Of a DNA stretch of 64,000 bases, positions 44,761-54,240 are shown piece after piece. A program made the translations under genes and the position numbers. Numbering within the stretch: the stretch's first letter is position 1; every line of letters starts with the position of its first letter. Source of the stretch: Dyadobacter sp. 3J3 (lineage in GTDB: Bacteria > Bacteroidota > Bacteroidia > Cytophagales > Spirosomataceae). The stretch covers positions 372,001-436,000 of the forward strand of contig NZ_VTOL01000006.1 of the NCBI RefSeq assembly GCF_009801115.1. The letters run 5' to 3'. The notes below the pieces were generated by a model. It had not been told where the DNA came from. It saw only the letters and a list, made by a program, of their open reading frames with translations, and made no database searches.

Positions 44761-46398
44761 ATGATCACAATTGAAAATTTGGCCGTTGAATTTAGCGGTT
44801 CTGTCCTTTTTAGCGAAGTTTCCTTCGTTATTAATCCTACTGATAAAATTGCCCTGATGGGTAAAAATGGAGCGGGGAAATCCACAATGATGAAAATTAT
44901 TGCTGGTGAACAAAAGGCCAATCGTGGCCATGTACGTGCACCGAAGGACGCCGTTATCGCTTATTTGCCACAACATTTACTTACCGAAGATAACTGTACC
45001 GTTTTCGAAGAAGCAGCTAAAGCATTCAGGCAGGTTTTGGAAATGCGTACCGAAATGGAAAAACTTAATCTTGCGCTCGAAACGCGTACAGATTACGACA
45101 GCGATGAATATATGGCCATCATCGAACAGGTTACCGAACTGGGCGAAAAATATTACCAACTGGAAGAAGTTAATTATGACGCGGAGGTTGAGAAAGCCCT
45201 GAAAGGATTAGGATTCAGGCCGGAAGATTTTCACAGACAAACCAAGGAATTCAGTGGAGGGTGGCGTATGCGTATTGAGCTAGCCAAAATATTATTGCAA
45301 AAGCCAGACCTTATTTTGCTCGATGAGCCTACAAACCATATTGACATTGAGTCCGTGATGTGGTTGGAAGATTTTTTAGTCAATAAGGCCAATGCAGTAA
45401 TGGTTATTTCCCACGACCGTGCCTTCATTGACAACATTACCAACCGTACCGTTGAAGTAACCATGGGGCGGATTTTTGATTATAAAGCCAACTATTCGCA
45501 TTATTTGCAATTGCGTGAGGAGCGCAGGTCACATCAGGTGAAGGCATACCAGGAACAGCAGAAAATGATTGCTGATAATATGCAGTTTATTGAGCGCTTC
45601 CGGGGTACTTATTCCAAAACCAATCAGGTTTCCTCCCGCGAACGCATGCTGGAAAAACTTGAAATTATTGAAATTGATGAAATTGATAATTCTTCCCTTA
45701 AACTTCGTTTTCCACCCTCGCCACGGTCGGGGGATTATCCCGTTACTGTAAAGGATGTTTCGAAATCCTATGGAGATCAGGTTGTGTTTAAAAATGCAAG
45801 CATGACTATTTCAAGAGGGGAGAAGGTATCTTTTGTGGGCCGGAATGGTGAAGGTAAATCAACGATGATTAAGGCTATCATGGGCCAGATAGCGGTGGAA
45901 GGAACTTGCCAGCTAGGGCATAATATTAAGGTTGGCTATTTTGCACAAAACCAGGCATCTTTACTAGATCCGAATCTGACAATTTTTCAGACGGTGGACG
46001 AGGTAGCAGAAGGAGAGGTAAGAACCCAGATCAAAAATATTTTGGGAGCCTTTATGTTTCAAGGAGAAGATATCGACAAAAAAGTAAGTGTTTTGTCGGG
46101 TGGAGAAAAAACGCGGCTTGCTATGGTGAAGTTGCTCCTGGAACCTGTAAACTTGTTGATCCTTGATGAGCCGACAAACCATCTGGATTTAAAGTCAAAG
46201 GATGTTTTGAAAGAAGCCCTTAGAAACTTTGATGGTACGTTGGTGTTAGTCTCTCATGATCGTGATTTTTTACAAGGTCTGTCCCAAAAAGTATTTGAAT
46301 TCAAAGACAAACGTGTAATCGAACATTTCGAAACGATTGATGCTTTTCTGGAACGTAACCGGATAAAAAGTATAGCAGATCTTCAGCTTGCCAAGTAG
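44761..46398 (+). CDS. ABC-F family ATPase (ribosome-associated, YbiT/EttA-like)
   Basis: 545 residues, two ABC domains and no membrane helices. Domain one: Walker A GKNGAGKST (34-42), signature FSGGWRMRIELAK, Walker B LILLDEPTNHID. Domain two: Walker A GRNGEGKST, signature LSGGEKTRLAM, Walker B LLILDEPTNHLD. The linker between them is the charged interdomain arm (RSHQVKAYQEQQKMIADNMQ) that reaches into the ribosome E site. The family rescues or tunes translation. Length and short linker fit the housekeeping type more than antibiotic-resistance types. Confidence 0.93.
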   Translation: MITIENLAVEFSGSVLFSEVSFVINPTDKIALMGKNGAGKSTMMKIIAGEQKANRGHVRAPKDAVIAYLPQHLLTEDNCTVFEEAAKAFRQVLEMRTEMEKLNLALETRTDYDSDEYMAIIEQVTELGEKYYQLEEVNYDAEVEKALKGLGFRPEDFHRQTKEFSGGWRMRIELAKILLQKPDLILLDEPTNHIDIESVMWLEDFLVNKANAVMVISHDRAFIDNITNRTVEVTMGRIFDYKANYSHYLQLREERRSHQVKAYQEQQKMIADNMQFIERFRGTYSKTNQVSSRERMLEKLEIIEIDEIDNSSLKLRFPPSPRSGDYPVTVKDVSKSYGDQVVFKNASMTISRGEKVSFVGRNGEGKSTMIKAIMGQIAVEGTCQLGHNIKVGYFAQNQASLLDPNLTIFQTVDEVAEGEVRTQIKNILGAFMFQGEDIDKKVSVLSGGEKTRLAMVKLLLEPVNLLILDEPTNHLDLKSKDVLKEALRNFDGTLVLVSHDRDFLQGLSQKVFEFKDKRVIEHFETIDAFLERNRIKSIADLQLAK

Positions 46399-46401
46399 AT
46401 C

Positions 46402-46450
46402 CTGATATTGCCTGACAATCTGAATTTTACAGATAGTCAGGCAATATCAG
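46402..46450. terminator. Strong convergent terminator
   Basis: Perfect 15-bp arms CTGATATTGCCTGAC and GTCAGGCAATATCAG with an inner ATCTG/CAGAT extension. It sits between the plus-strand ABC-F gene and the minus-strand response-regulator gene and can end both transcripts. Confidence 0.8.
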
Positions 46451-46500
46451 TTTGTTGTTCGCAGGATAGGTATACGAACCTGGGCCAACTGTGCTGTAAT

Positions 46501-46959
46501 TCACATTTTACCGGAAACTACCTGGCAGGTTTTGCTTAGATAGTCAGTTGTGAGTGGTTTGGAAAAAAAACCGCTCACCATATCATGTTCTTCGGCTCTT
46601 TTGATATCTGCTGGATCAATGGAGGAAGAGATAATGAAAATTTTGAAATGTGCAGGATAAGTAAAATTTGTTGCTTTGAGCGCTTCTAAAAACTCCCATC
46701 CATTCATTCTGGGCATGTTGATGTCCAGTAATACCAATGTGTTCAGCCGGTCTTCTGAATCTTGATTCAACCGGGCAATGAAGTCCAATGCCACTTCGGG
46801 ATCCGTATAAACATTCAGCTGTGCATCTTTGGTAAACCTGTTAATGACAAACTTTGAAACAAGGTTATTTATTTTGTCATCATCGATAACGATGAATCTT
46901 TGATATGCGCACACAGCGGTGCTGGCTTCTAACATCATAACGTCGAGAATATAAAACAA
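46501..46959 (-). CDS. Single-domain response regulator
   Basis: About 152 residues; the ATG at 46935 (MLEAST) is a likely alternative start. One receiver domain: acidic pocket VIDDDK, phospho-acceptor Asp in LLDINMPRMNGWEF, Thr/Ser switch in IISSSID and conserved Lys in FFSKPLT. There is no output domain, as in CheY-like or Rcp1-type regulators. The broken PAS histidine kinase gene ends 17 bp upstream on the same strand and would have been its partner. Confidence 0.92.
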   Translation of the reverse strand: MFYILDVMMLEASTAVCAYQRFIVIDDDKINNLVSKFVINRFTKDAQLNVYTDPEVALDFIARLNQDSEDRLNTLVLLDINMPRMNGWEFLEALKATNFTYPAHFKIFIISSSIDPADIKRAEEHDMVSGFFSKPLTTDYLSKTCQVVSGKM

Positions 46960-46975
46960 GAATTATTTTAAGCGT

Positions 46976-48108
46976 TTAATTTTTAATAACTTTCTGATCA
47001 AAATAAAGTTTGAAAGTCGTTCCGGTACCTACCGTACTTTCTAATTCTATTATACCGTTCATGGCCTCGATCTGTGTTTTGGTTATATACAAACCAAGTC
47101 CGCGGGAATCATTATTTTTATGGAATGTTTTAGACATACCAAAGAGCTGGTCTTTGTATTTTTCAGTATCAATACCCAATCCGTTGTCCTGAAAAGTCAA
47201 AATAATATATTGCTCGTGTTTTTCAAGACTGATTATATTTGCAGGGCCCGATCAGCTGATTTGTATTTAACTGCGTTTGTGATCAGGTTCAGCATAATAC
47301 TTTCAAAATACGCAGGGTTGGTTTGCATCACCTCGTCCTTTTCGAATCTGTATTCAATCTCGGTACCTGCTTTGTTAAGTAGTATTTGTATACTTTGTAC
47401 GATCCGGTTAATCTGTTCAAAAACATTAATCTCAACAATCGGAAGGCTTGTATGCGCCTGTATGGATATGATTTCGTTAAGGTTACTTAAAATTTCATTC
47501 AGACTTGTTGTACTTTCCTGAATCAAACCCAAGGCCATCTCATGATTTGCCAGCTCCTGACTGATGTTTAAAATCCCAAGGATATTCGCTACATGGGAGC
47601 GGATATTATGCGAGATAATATAAGTAAAGTTCACCAGGCGTTTGTTCTGTTCAGCGGCCACATCAACCATGTTACGCAATTCCTCCTGTTTCAGGATCAG
47701 CGGCGTGATGTCATGACCTAAACAAAGAAATTCTACCGGGTTGCCAGACTCGTCTTTCAGAATCTTAAACTCCCACTGCGTAAAAAGAACCCCATTGGGA
47801 ACTGGTTTTCTAAGTATTACCCAGTGTGATTGATCAGGTTCAGCAAAACAAAGTGCCACTGTTTCAATACAAATGGTGTGATCTTCCGGCATTATCAGGG
47901 ACAGAGAATTTTTCCCAAGATATTCCTCGGGAGTAACACTAAGCATTTTGCAGAAAAAAGGATTTAAATAGGAATAATTACCTTCCAAATCTGTTTTGAT
48001 AATGTAAAACGAGTTATTTTCAATTATCGACCTGAAATAAGCATCGTCATTTTGAGAGTGTTTGTTATTGCCAGAATTCTCTAAATCCAAAATGTCCTTT
48101 TCAATCAT
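46976..48108 (-). pseudogene. PAS-domain sensor histidine kinase split by a frameshift
   Basis: The first part (47233-48108) has a PAS/PAC domain (RSIIENNSFYIIKTDLEGNY), the phospho-acceptor His in YIISHNIRSHVANI and the ATPase N-box MLNLITNAVKYK, and ends at a TAA at 47233. The remaining ATPase (SLEKHEQYIILTFQDNGLGI, then DSRGLGLYITKTQ) continues in another frame from about 47245 to the stop at 46976. Joining them needs a single frame change near 47245-47255, within the stretch reading CGGGCCCTGCAAATA. As read, the kinase lacks its G boxes and would be inactive. A sequencing error or programmed frameshift are alternatives. Confidence 0.85.
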
Positions 48109-49025
48109 CTTTCTTTTATAAATAATTTAACGCTGAACTTTACTGAAATACGAGCAAAATCTGAAATATCAAATAAAAAACTGTGTAGTATAGTGCGGTA
48201 ATAAGGGCTTATTCCAAAATCAGACCACTTGTTTCCAAGATTTTGAGGTTACAGATTCTCAGTCAAAAATTATCAGACTTATCTTACTCTTCCACAAACA
48301 ATAACCAGGAAAAAAATATTTGCTGCTTAAACATGCGGTGTTTTTTAGGATTAATTGTTTTCTATAAAATATATTCAATAACAAGTTAAGATTAGATAGA
48401 CAGAATTTCGCGATTTGTTGCAAATATTTATCACTCGCCTCTACCTATAAAACGAAACACGCTATTGACCTGATCTTTATTTTCAGTGTTATGCTCATTT
48501 CAGCCTGTTTTTATCCGACCTGATAAATTGAAAGTTGCATAAGGCCGGAATTGAAGCATACATGTCCAATATAAATTCTTGCACCTTGCGCAATAGCCTT
48601 TTACAAGTTTCTTAATTGCCTGTTAAAATTTTCATACTGGTTTGCATCAAGGACCCGAAGTCATTAGGAAACGTTTCCATGAAATATCAATCAGAAACCT
48701 TTATTTGGCAATTGATGAAAAGCAGTGGTAAAAGTAATTTTGATTTATAAATTTTCAGCATATCAGGGCATTTGGGTTCCAGGGCACTATATTCAAGTAA
48801 GGCGAATAACAGGAACTTTCCCATAGAAAAAATGGAAGGAAATAACAGTTTGTAAGTCTGACAAAAGGTAAAGTCATGCGGCGGATTACCGAAGTGCGTA
48901 AACCAATACACCACTTTCGTTAGTAAAATTTTCAGGGATGGAGCAGGTGTTACCTTTCAAATTTGAACTGGCAGCAATGGTCAATTAACATTTCCTTTCA
49001 TTAATTACCCCAAAATTAAAAGATT
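48109..49025. other. Long intergenic region without a recognisable gene
   Basis: About 917 bp, AT-rich. A 75-codon minus-strand frame at 48687-48914 has no family resemblance and no supported start. No repeats, terminators or RNA genes were seen. Confidence 0.4.
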
Positions 49026-49631
49026 ATGGAAATTGGAATCATAGGGGCCGGCAGGGTGGCGAAAGCTTTCGCAAGGCAGCTGCTCAACACAGGCTACAAA
49101 GTTATGATCAGTAATAGCAGAGGGCCGCAGTCAATGCACTCACTGGTTAAGGATCTTGGCTCAGGGGTAAAAGCAGTAACAACACAGGAGGCTGCGCAGG
49201 CTAAAATGGTATTGCTTGCTGTCCAGTGGAATCATCTGCCGCTGGCTTTGTCCAATTTGCCTCCATGGGAGGGTCGGATTGTAATCGATGCCACTAACCC
49301 TTCCCTGACCTGTGAACCGTATGTTAACGCGGTAGATCTGGATGGAAGGACTTCAAGCGAATTTGTGGCTGAACTCGTTCCTGGTGCGCGGCTGGTAAAA
49401 GCTTTTAATACAGTTTACTATAAATTCCTGGAAAGCTACCAGCAGGAAAATCACGGCAGACGTGTCATATTCATCTCGGGTGATGATCGTTATGCAAAAA
49501 GGGAATGTTCGGAAGTGGTTAAAAGAATTGGTTTCATGCCAGTTGATCTGGGGAACCTGGTCAATGGCGGAAGGATGCAGCAACTGGGAGGGCCGCTTGC
49601 CAACTTAAATCTGTTGCATTTACACAAATAA
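49026..49631 (+). CDS. NAD(P)-binding oxidoreductase (F420-dependent NADP reductase-like fold)
   Basis: 201 residues. The N-terminal Rossmann loop MEIGIIGAGRVAKAFARQL (GxGxxA) is followed by a Ser-Arg NADP-selecting site (VMISNSRGP), the strand VLLAVQWNHLP, IVIDATNPSL and a KAFNTVYY block. These are the marks of the small FNO-like reductases that lack a C-terminal dimer helix domain. The substrate is unknown. A weak hairpin follows and then the lpxR-like gene. Confidence 0.85.
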   Translation: MEIGIIGAGRVAKAFARQLLNTGYKVMISNSRGPQSMHSLVKDLGSGVKAVTTQEAAQAKMVLLAVQWNHLPLALSNLPPWEGRIVIDATNPSLTCEPYVNAVDLDGRTSSEFVAELVPGARLVKAFNTVYYKFLESYQQENHGRRVIFISGDDRYAKRECSEVVKRIGFMPVDLGNLVNGGRMQQLGGPLANLNLLHLHK

Positions 49632-49689
49632 ACATGTCTTTAAGTTTTTATGGCTTAGCCAGTTGCATATTAAATAATCCCCCTGGAAT

Positions 49690-49709
49690 AACACACGCCG
49701 AAGTGTGTT
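49690..49709 (+). terminator. Small perfect hairpin between the oxidoreductase and lpxR-like genes
   Basis: Arms AACACAC and GTGTGTT with a 6-nt loop, no T-run. Weak terminator or stability stem. Confidence 0.35.
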
Positions 49710-49791
49710 GTCAGACCAGCTTATACGTTGGCTTTCTCTTCTATTACCATTTATCTGAATGGCAATTATCGAAAACTTTGACTTTACGGTT

Positions 49792-50790
49792 ATGGAAAAA
49801 GTTTTATTCTTTCTATTCTTTATTCTTCAACTGCTTCTTACAGCTCGTGCGCAGCAAGCAGAGCCTGCTAAACTTTTCAGGTTTTATGAAGACAATGACT
49901 TCTTAAACATTCGTGGACACGGTACAGACAAGGCTTATACTAATGGGGTAAGGCTTGATCTGTTTTACCAAAGAAAACGACCTTCCCGGCTCTTTATTGA
50001 TCATATGATGCCCAAAGCCGGAAACAACAGCATTGATACGTATGGCTGGTCTGTTATGCAAATGATGGTGACACCGAGCAATCTGACGATTCCGGATTAT
50101 CAATCAAATGATTATCCTTATTCAGGCGCACTTTTTGTTACCCATTCTTTGTCATCCTATAACAAAACGAAAAAATATAATTTCCAGACAGAACTTGTAG
50201 CGGGCATTCGTGGTCCTGCATCTTTTGCCCGACAAACCCAGGTTTGGATCCACCATCTCATACACGATGAACGACCGATGGGCTGGCAAAACCAGTGTAC
50301 CACAAAATTCTTGTTAAATGCCAACTTTGTAACTGAAAAGAGCCTGGTAGCTTTTAAACAGGTTATAGAAGTAATTGGCGGTGCACAAATTACTGCTGGT
50401 ACCATGACCAATTCAATGACTATATATCCCTTAATCCGGATCGGAAAGATGAGTCCTTATTTTAATGGTTTCCTGAGCCAGTTCAGCACTTCTTCAAGGG
50501 ATCAAAAACATAAAAAATTACAGTTTTATTTTATTGCTAAACCCAAGTTTACTTTCCTGGCCACGAATGCCATCATGCATGGAGGCATTCAGAGATCCAG
50601 GCAAACGGGAGGGGTACCTGAGCCCGCCTCCAGTGCTGGCATTAACCATTTTTTGGCTGAGGTGGATTTTGGAACTGTGATTGCAACCAATAATTTCGGC
50701 ATTTCATACACACAAAAGCCAACAACGGCATACAATAAAGGACTATACAGCCACAACGTTGGAAATATTTCTCTTTACTTTAAGTGGTAG
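49792..50790 (+). CDS. LpxR-family outer-membrane lipid A deacylase
   Basis: About 332 residues from the ATG at 49792, which starts a signal peptide (KVLFFLFFILQLLLTARAQ). An ATG at 49759 adds 11 polar residues. Early motif YEDNDFLNIRGHGTDKAYTNGVRLD carries the Asn-Asp and Thr-Asp-x-x-Tyr-Thr-Asn-Gly signature of LpxR (DUF2219), followed by a 12-strand barrel pattern with WSVMQMM and YPYSGALFV. LpxR removes the 3'-acyloxyacyl group of lipid A in the outer membrane, changing how the surface is sensed. The C-terminal residue is aromatic, as expected for a barrel. Confidence 0.85.
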   Translation: MEKVLFFLFFILQLLLTARAQQAEPAKLFRFYEDNDFLNIRGHGTDKAYTNGVRLDLFYQRKRPSRLFIDHMMPKAGNNSIDTYGWSVMQMMVTPSNLTIPDYQSNDYPYSGALFVTHSLSSYNKTKKYNFQTELVAGIRGPASFARQTQVWIHHLIHDERPMGWQNQCTTKFLLNANFVTEKSLVAFKQVIEVIGGAQITAGTMTNSMTIYPLIRIGKMSPYFNGFLSQFSTSSRDQKHKKLQFYFIAKPKFTFLATNAIMHGGIQRSRQTGGVPEPASSAGINHFLAEVDFGTVIATNNFGISYTQKPTTAYNKGLYSHNVGNISLYFKW

Positions 50791-51491
50791 AGGAAAATTA
50801 CGGTTCAGTTTATAAACATGCAGTTCAGTTTCTATAAAGTGGCTTTGAAAGGCATAGGAAGTATTAAGTGAAATAGCCCTATTGTTAATCAGAGGTTAAG
50901 TCAAGTAACAGATACCCAGGGAAATTTAATCACTTCAAAAGACCGAAAGTCAAGGATGAAATCGAGATTGAAAAACTTTAAAGTTGCAGTCTAAAATATG
51001 GAGTGATGACAATGTTAAGAAATGGAATGCTGAAATAGTAAAACTTACCCTGCCAGGTTGAATATTGTGGAAATGTTTTTTCTTTTTCAGGAGAGAAAAA
51101 TTAAAATCCCTCGTTGAGGAGTTGTAACAAAATTTCCGGAATACACTTTTGATATTTTACTCCCAATCGAAAGTCATAATAATGCAGCCAATCTTTTTGG
51201 GAATTTGCCCCATCAATAGAACCGGAGGCAATCAAAGTTCAGGATGAATTTATGCTCGAAGATGGACGAATTTTTCCTAAATCCATCTTAAAAGATGGAC
51301 AAAAATATAGTATTAAAAATAACAGTATTCCAAAACTCTTAGCAGGAATAATAGTTGTTTTAACACCTTGATGTATCCAAATAAATAAGGATATATTATT
51401 TGGCAATAATTCCTGCAAAAATTTAAAAAAACATACGCCTGAACAACCCTGTATAATCAAACTTATCCAGTTAAATTACAACAGCTAATAT
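50791..51491. other. Intergenic region, no gene supported
   Basis: About 700 bp between convergent genes. No frame shows family patterns. A small inverted repeat AAGATGGA/TCCATCTT lies near 51259-51289. Confidence 0.4.
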
Positions 51492-52928
51492 TTACAAATT
51501 AACTTGCGTAGCAAGTATAAAAGTCCCTTTGGATGACTGCTGGCTGTTATTTTCAACGATTGGCCGGGTTTGATATTTAAAAGTTAATCTTGAGTGATGA
51601 CCGTCTAAATATATATTGCCCCCTATACTCCAGTAATGAAATCTGGAATTTTCGTAACGTTCAAACTTTTGCAAGGCAAGTTCTCCAAAAGGTTGAAATC
51701 GGATTTGAGTAAAATGCTGCTTTGGTAAAAGCATTCCGATTTGGGTAAATAAAGTATTTCCACTTCCTGTTACCGGCGCCAGGTTCCCAAATCCTGCTTG
51801 TGATATTGGTCCCGTATAACCAGGTGCCGGCCCTACGTTGGCATTTATATTTGATTCATATCGAAGATACTTCGGACCAAAATCGTATTTGTAAAAGACA
51901 CTATATCCTGTAAATGCCCAGTTTTTAACACCACCAAAAGGAATGTCAACAAAACAATCAGTGGACCATAGCAAAATATTGTGTCGGATTAATGATGCAT
52001 TAGGGGCAGTAGAAGATGATGTGGCCGTTCCATTTTTAGTAAAATAGTATCCCATTCCAATGTTGAATACTTTTTTTGTACCCACATAAGTTCCTGTCGT
52101 ATATGGTAACAAATGTGATTCTTTTTCAAAAAGCTGCCATGCCACGTATCCGGTGGTAGAAAGATTTCCTTTAGTATTGTTATCTACTGCATAAGAACTA
52201 TCAGCCGTGCTTTTGTTAAAAACAGTATTAGGTGACAGCACTGTAAAGGGTTTATTAATGGCCCACCGGTAGGCAACAGGCCCTGCATTTCCTTTAAAAT
52301 ATATGCCAAGCTGCCTGGCGAACTGATCCGAATAGTCCGTGAGCGGCCAGTTGAAAAGCGGAACATCCAGGGCAAGATAAGTAGATGAGCTGGAGGTAGT
52401 CATACGGCTGATACCTATCCAGTAATGTAAACCAGTACCTACGTATAAAGAAAGTTTCCGGGGTTTGCCCGTTGTTTCATCAACATCTGGTAACACCATG
52501 TATTCGTTCCAAAGATCGTGAATATAAAGGGCCGGTTTTTTTCCAAGCGTGCCTGCAAAAGTACTACTTCCATTGCCTGTGTTGCCACCACCCGCTGATC
52601 CGCCTGTTGAAAAGGACTGATTATCAATTCCAATGTCGGCCAAAATTAAATAGTGTTTATTTAACTGACTATATGTAATAAGCCGGAATTGCCGGATGCT
52701 GAAATCGGTCCATCTCGTCTTTTTTACACCATTTATTGCTGTTCCGGGATTAGCATTCGATATTCTCGCCCAAAATGTAGCGTAAGTAATGAAGTTGATA
52801 TACTTTTTACCTGAACTGTCTAATTTTATCTTCATTCCATCCTTGAATTCGTTTGAACCATTCTGGCTATACGTCGCGCTGGATGATAAGCAGATCATAA
52901 TTGTAACTGTAAAAAAGGCCTTTTCCAT
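51492..52928 (-). CDS. Outer-membrane porin-like beta-barrel protein
   Basis: 478 residues. Signal peptide (FFTVTIMICLSSSATYS), then alternating amphipathic strands throughout, with long Gly/Ser/Asn loops (FSTGGSAGGGNTGNGSSTF) and an aromatic-rich end. The pattern WTDFSIRQFRLITYSQLNKH resembles Bacteroidota porins annotated as phosphate-selective or general porin. It is the third gene of the poxB-MFS-porin operon, 48 bp after the transporter gene, so it probably lets the transporter substrate through the outer membrane. Confidence 0.8.
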   Translation of the reverse strand: MEKAFFTVTIMICLSSSATYSQNGSNEFKDGMKIKLDSSGKKYINFITYATFWARISNANPGTAINGVKKTRWTDFSIRQFRLITYSQLNKHYLILADIGIDNQSFSTGGSAGGGNTGNGSSTFAGTLGKKPALYIHDLWNEYMVLPDVDETTGKPRKLSLYVGTGLHYWIGISRMTTSSSSTYLALDVPLFNWPLTDYSDQFARQLGIYFKGNAGPVAYRWAINKPFTVLSPNTVFNKSTADSSYAVDNNTKGNLSTTGYVAWQLFEKESHLLPYTTGTYVGTKKVFNIGMGYYFTKNGTATSSSTAPNASLIRHNILLWSTDCFVDIPFGGVKNWAFTGYSVFYKYDFGPKYLRYESNINANVGPAPGYTGPISQAGFGNLAPVTGSGNTLFTQIGMLLPKQHFTQIRFQPFGELALQKFERYENSRFHYWSIGGNIYLDGHHSRLTFKYQTRPIVENNSQQSSKGTFILATQVNL

Positions 52929-52976
52929 AAAATTTTAGTTTTTGGATGTGATCTTGTGCGGTAACTTCAAAATCCA

Positions 52977-54218
52977 TCATGCTTTTTTTTCATGCCCGGT
53001 TTCTTTTATTAAAAAGCTGGTACCGGCCGCAATCAAAAGGATAGTAAGAAAAAAGAAACCTGCACTTTTGAAATGTGCGCTATGATTGGTAGTAGTAGTC
53101 AATGTTTTTCCAATCCACGAAGAAAATAATGGGCCTAATAATGAAGTTACCCCAAACGTTATAAAATTAATACCCCCTGTGGCACTTCCCTTAACATTCT
53201 CAGGGTTAGCTTCTTTTATAATTGTGTAGGGTATCATAGCTGCTCCGGAAGCAGTGCCAAAAATAAACATTGAAACTACTGAGGGGAGGATTTGAGGCAA
53301 CAAAAATAACTGTCCAAAACTAACAATCATAATGATGATACCACCTATCAAAACCGGTTTGCGTTTACCAATTTTATCTGTCAACCAACCCAGTAATGGA
53401 CTGCCGAAGCACCATCCCAACGGAACCATAGAACAGATTAGTACGGCGTCATGGTAACTTACATTCCGGTCCTGCTGAAAGAAAGCTACCCCCCAGGTCA
53501 TCGCAAAGATAGTAGTAGGGGCGAATAATAGTCCGGATATAATGCCGCTTAAATAGGATTGAGCATTGCTGAAAACGATTTTGTATGGAGCTAATAAACC
53601 GCCTTTGGAATGCTCACTATCTCGTTTGTTCTCAGAAGGTGTGATTGAGAATAGCAGTAACCCAATAAAAAAACAAATAACAGCAATTGTTGTCCAAAAA
53701 GATTTTAATGACAGACCATTCTGGATTAAAGGCCCGGATACAAATTGGCCGGCAAACCCTCCTAACATGCCCATGCTTTGTGTAAAACCTATTGCCGTGG
53801 CGATTTTTTTTGCCTGAAATCCATGTGAGGCCAGATAAACACACCCTGTGAACGCGAAGGCCGAACCAGCACCTTGCAAAAGTCTTCCCAAATCCCCAAT
53901 AAAAACGTATGGAAAAGAAAATAAAAAACATCCGGTTGCCAGCATGGCTATGCCAAACGATATAGCATATTTCCCCCCAATTCTATCTAGTGCTATTCCT
54001 GAAATAAGGCTGGTAATGGCATAGGTATAATAGTATGTACCTAAAATTGAGCTTACTTTTAATTCGGTAATATGGTAGAAGTTGGAAAGCTCATGTATCA
54101 TAACAGCCGGGGATGAGCGTATTGCATATTCCATAAAATAGAATATGCAACCAATTACCCATGCAATGATGAATGTATTTTTATCATTGTCTTTTCTAGA
54201 TATGTTATCTGAAATCAT
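52977..54218 (-). CDS. MFS transporter, probably for a small carboxylate
   Basis: 413 residues with 12 predicted membrane helices. The loop between helices 2 and 3 has SGIALDRIGGKYAISFG (MFS signature G-x-x-x-D-R-x-G-G-K), repeated in the second half as LLGWLTDKIGKRKPVLIGG. The family looks close to sialic-acid/hexuronate or oxalate/formate-type carriers. It is 23 bp after poxB and 48 bp before the porin gene, so pyruvate or a related monocarboxylate is the simplest guess for its substrate. Confidence 0.85.
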   Translation of the reverse strand: MISDNISRKDNDKNTFIIAWVIGCIFYFMEYAIRSSPAVMIHELSNFYHITELKVSSILGTYYYTYAITSLISGIALDRIGGKYAISFGIAMLATGCFLFSFPYVFIGDLGRLLQGAGSAFAFTGCVYLASHGFQAKKIATAIGFTQSMGMLGGFAGQFVSGPLIQNGLSLKSFWTTIAVICFFIGLLLFSITPSENKRDSEHSKGGLLAPYKIVFSNAQSYLSGIISGLLFAPTTIFAMTWGVAFFQQDRNVSYHDAVLICSMVPLGWCFGSPLLGWLTDKIGKRKPVLIGGIIIMIVSFGQLFLLPQILPSVVSMFIFGTASGAAMIPYTIIKEANPENVKGSATGGINFITFGVTSLLGPLFSSWIGKTLTTTTNHSAHFKSAGFFFLTILLIAAGTSFLIKETGHEKKA

Positions 54219-54240
54219 CGCTTCATTTTTTTAACTAATC

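Noticed and set aside
48687-48914. 75-codon minus-strand frame in the long intergenic gap
   Set aside because: No supported start, no ribosome-binding site and no recognisable motif.
49634-49906. 90-codon frame overlapping the start of the lpxR-like gene
   Set aside because: Overlaps the signal peptide of a well-supported gene in another frame and shows no family pattern.
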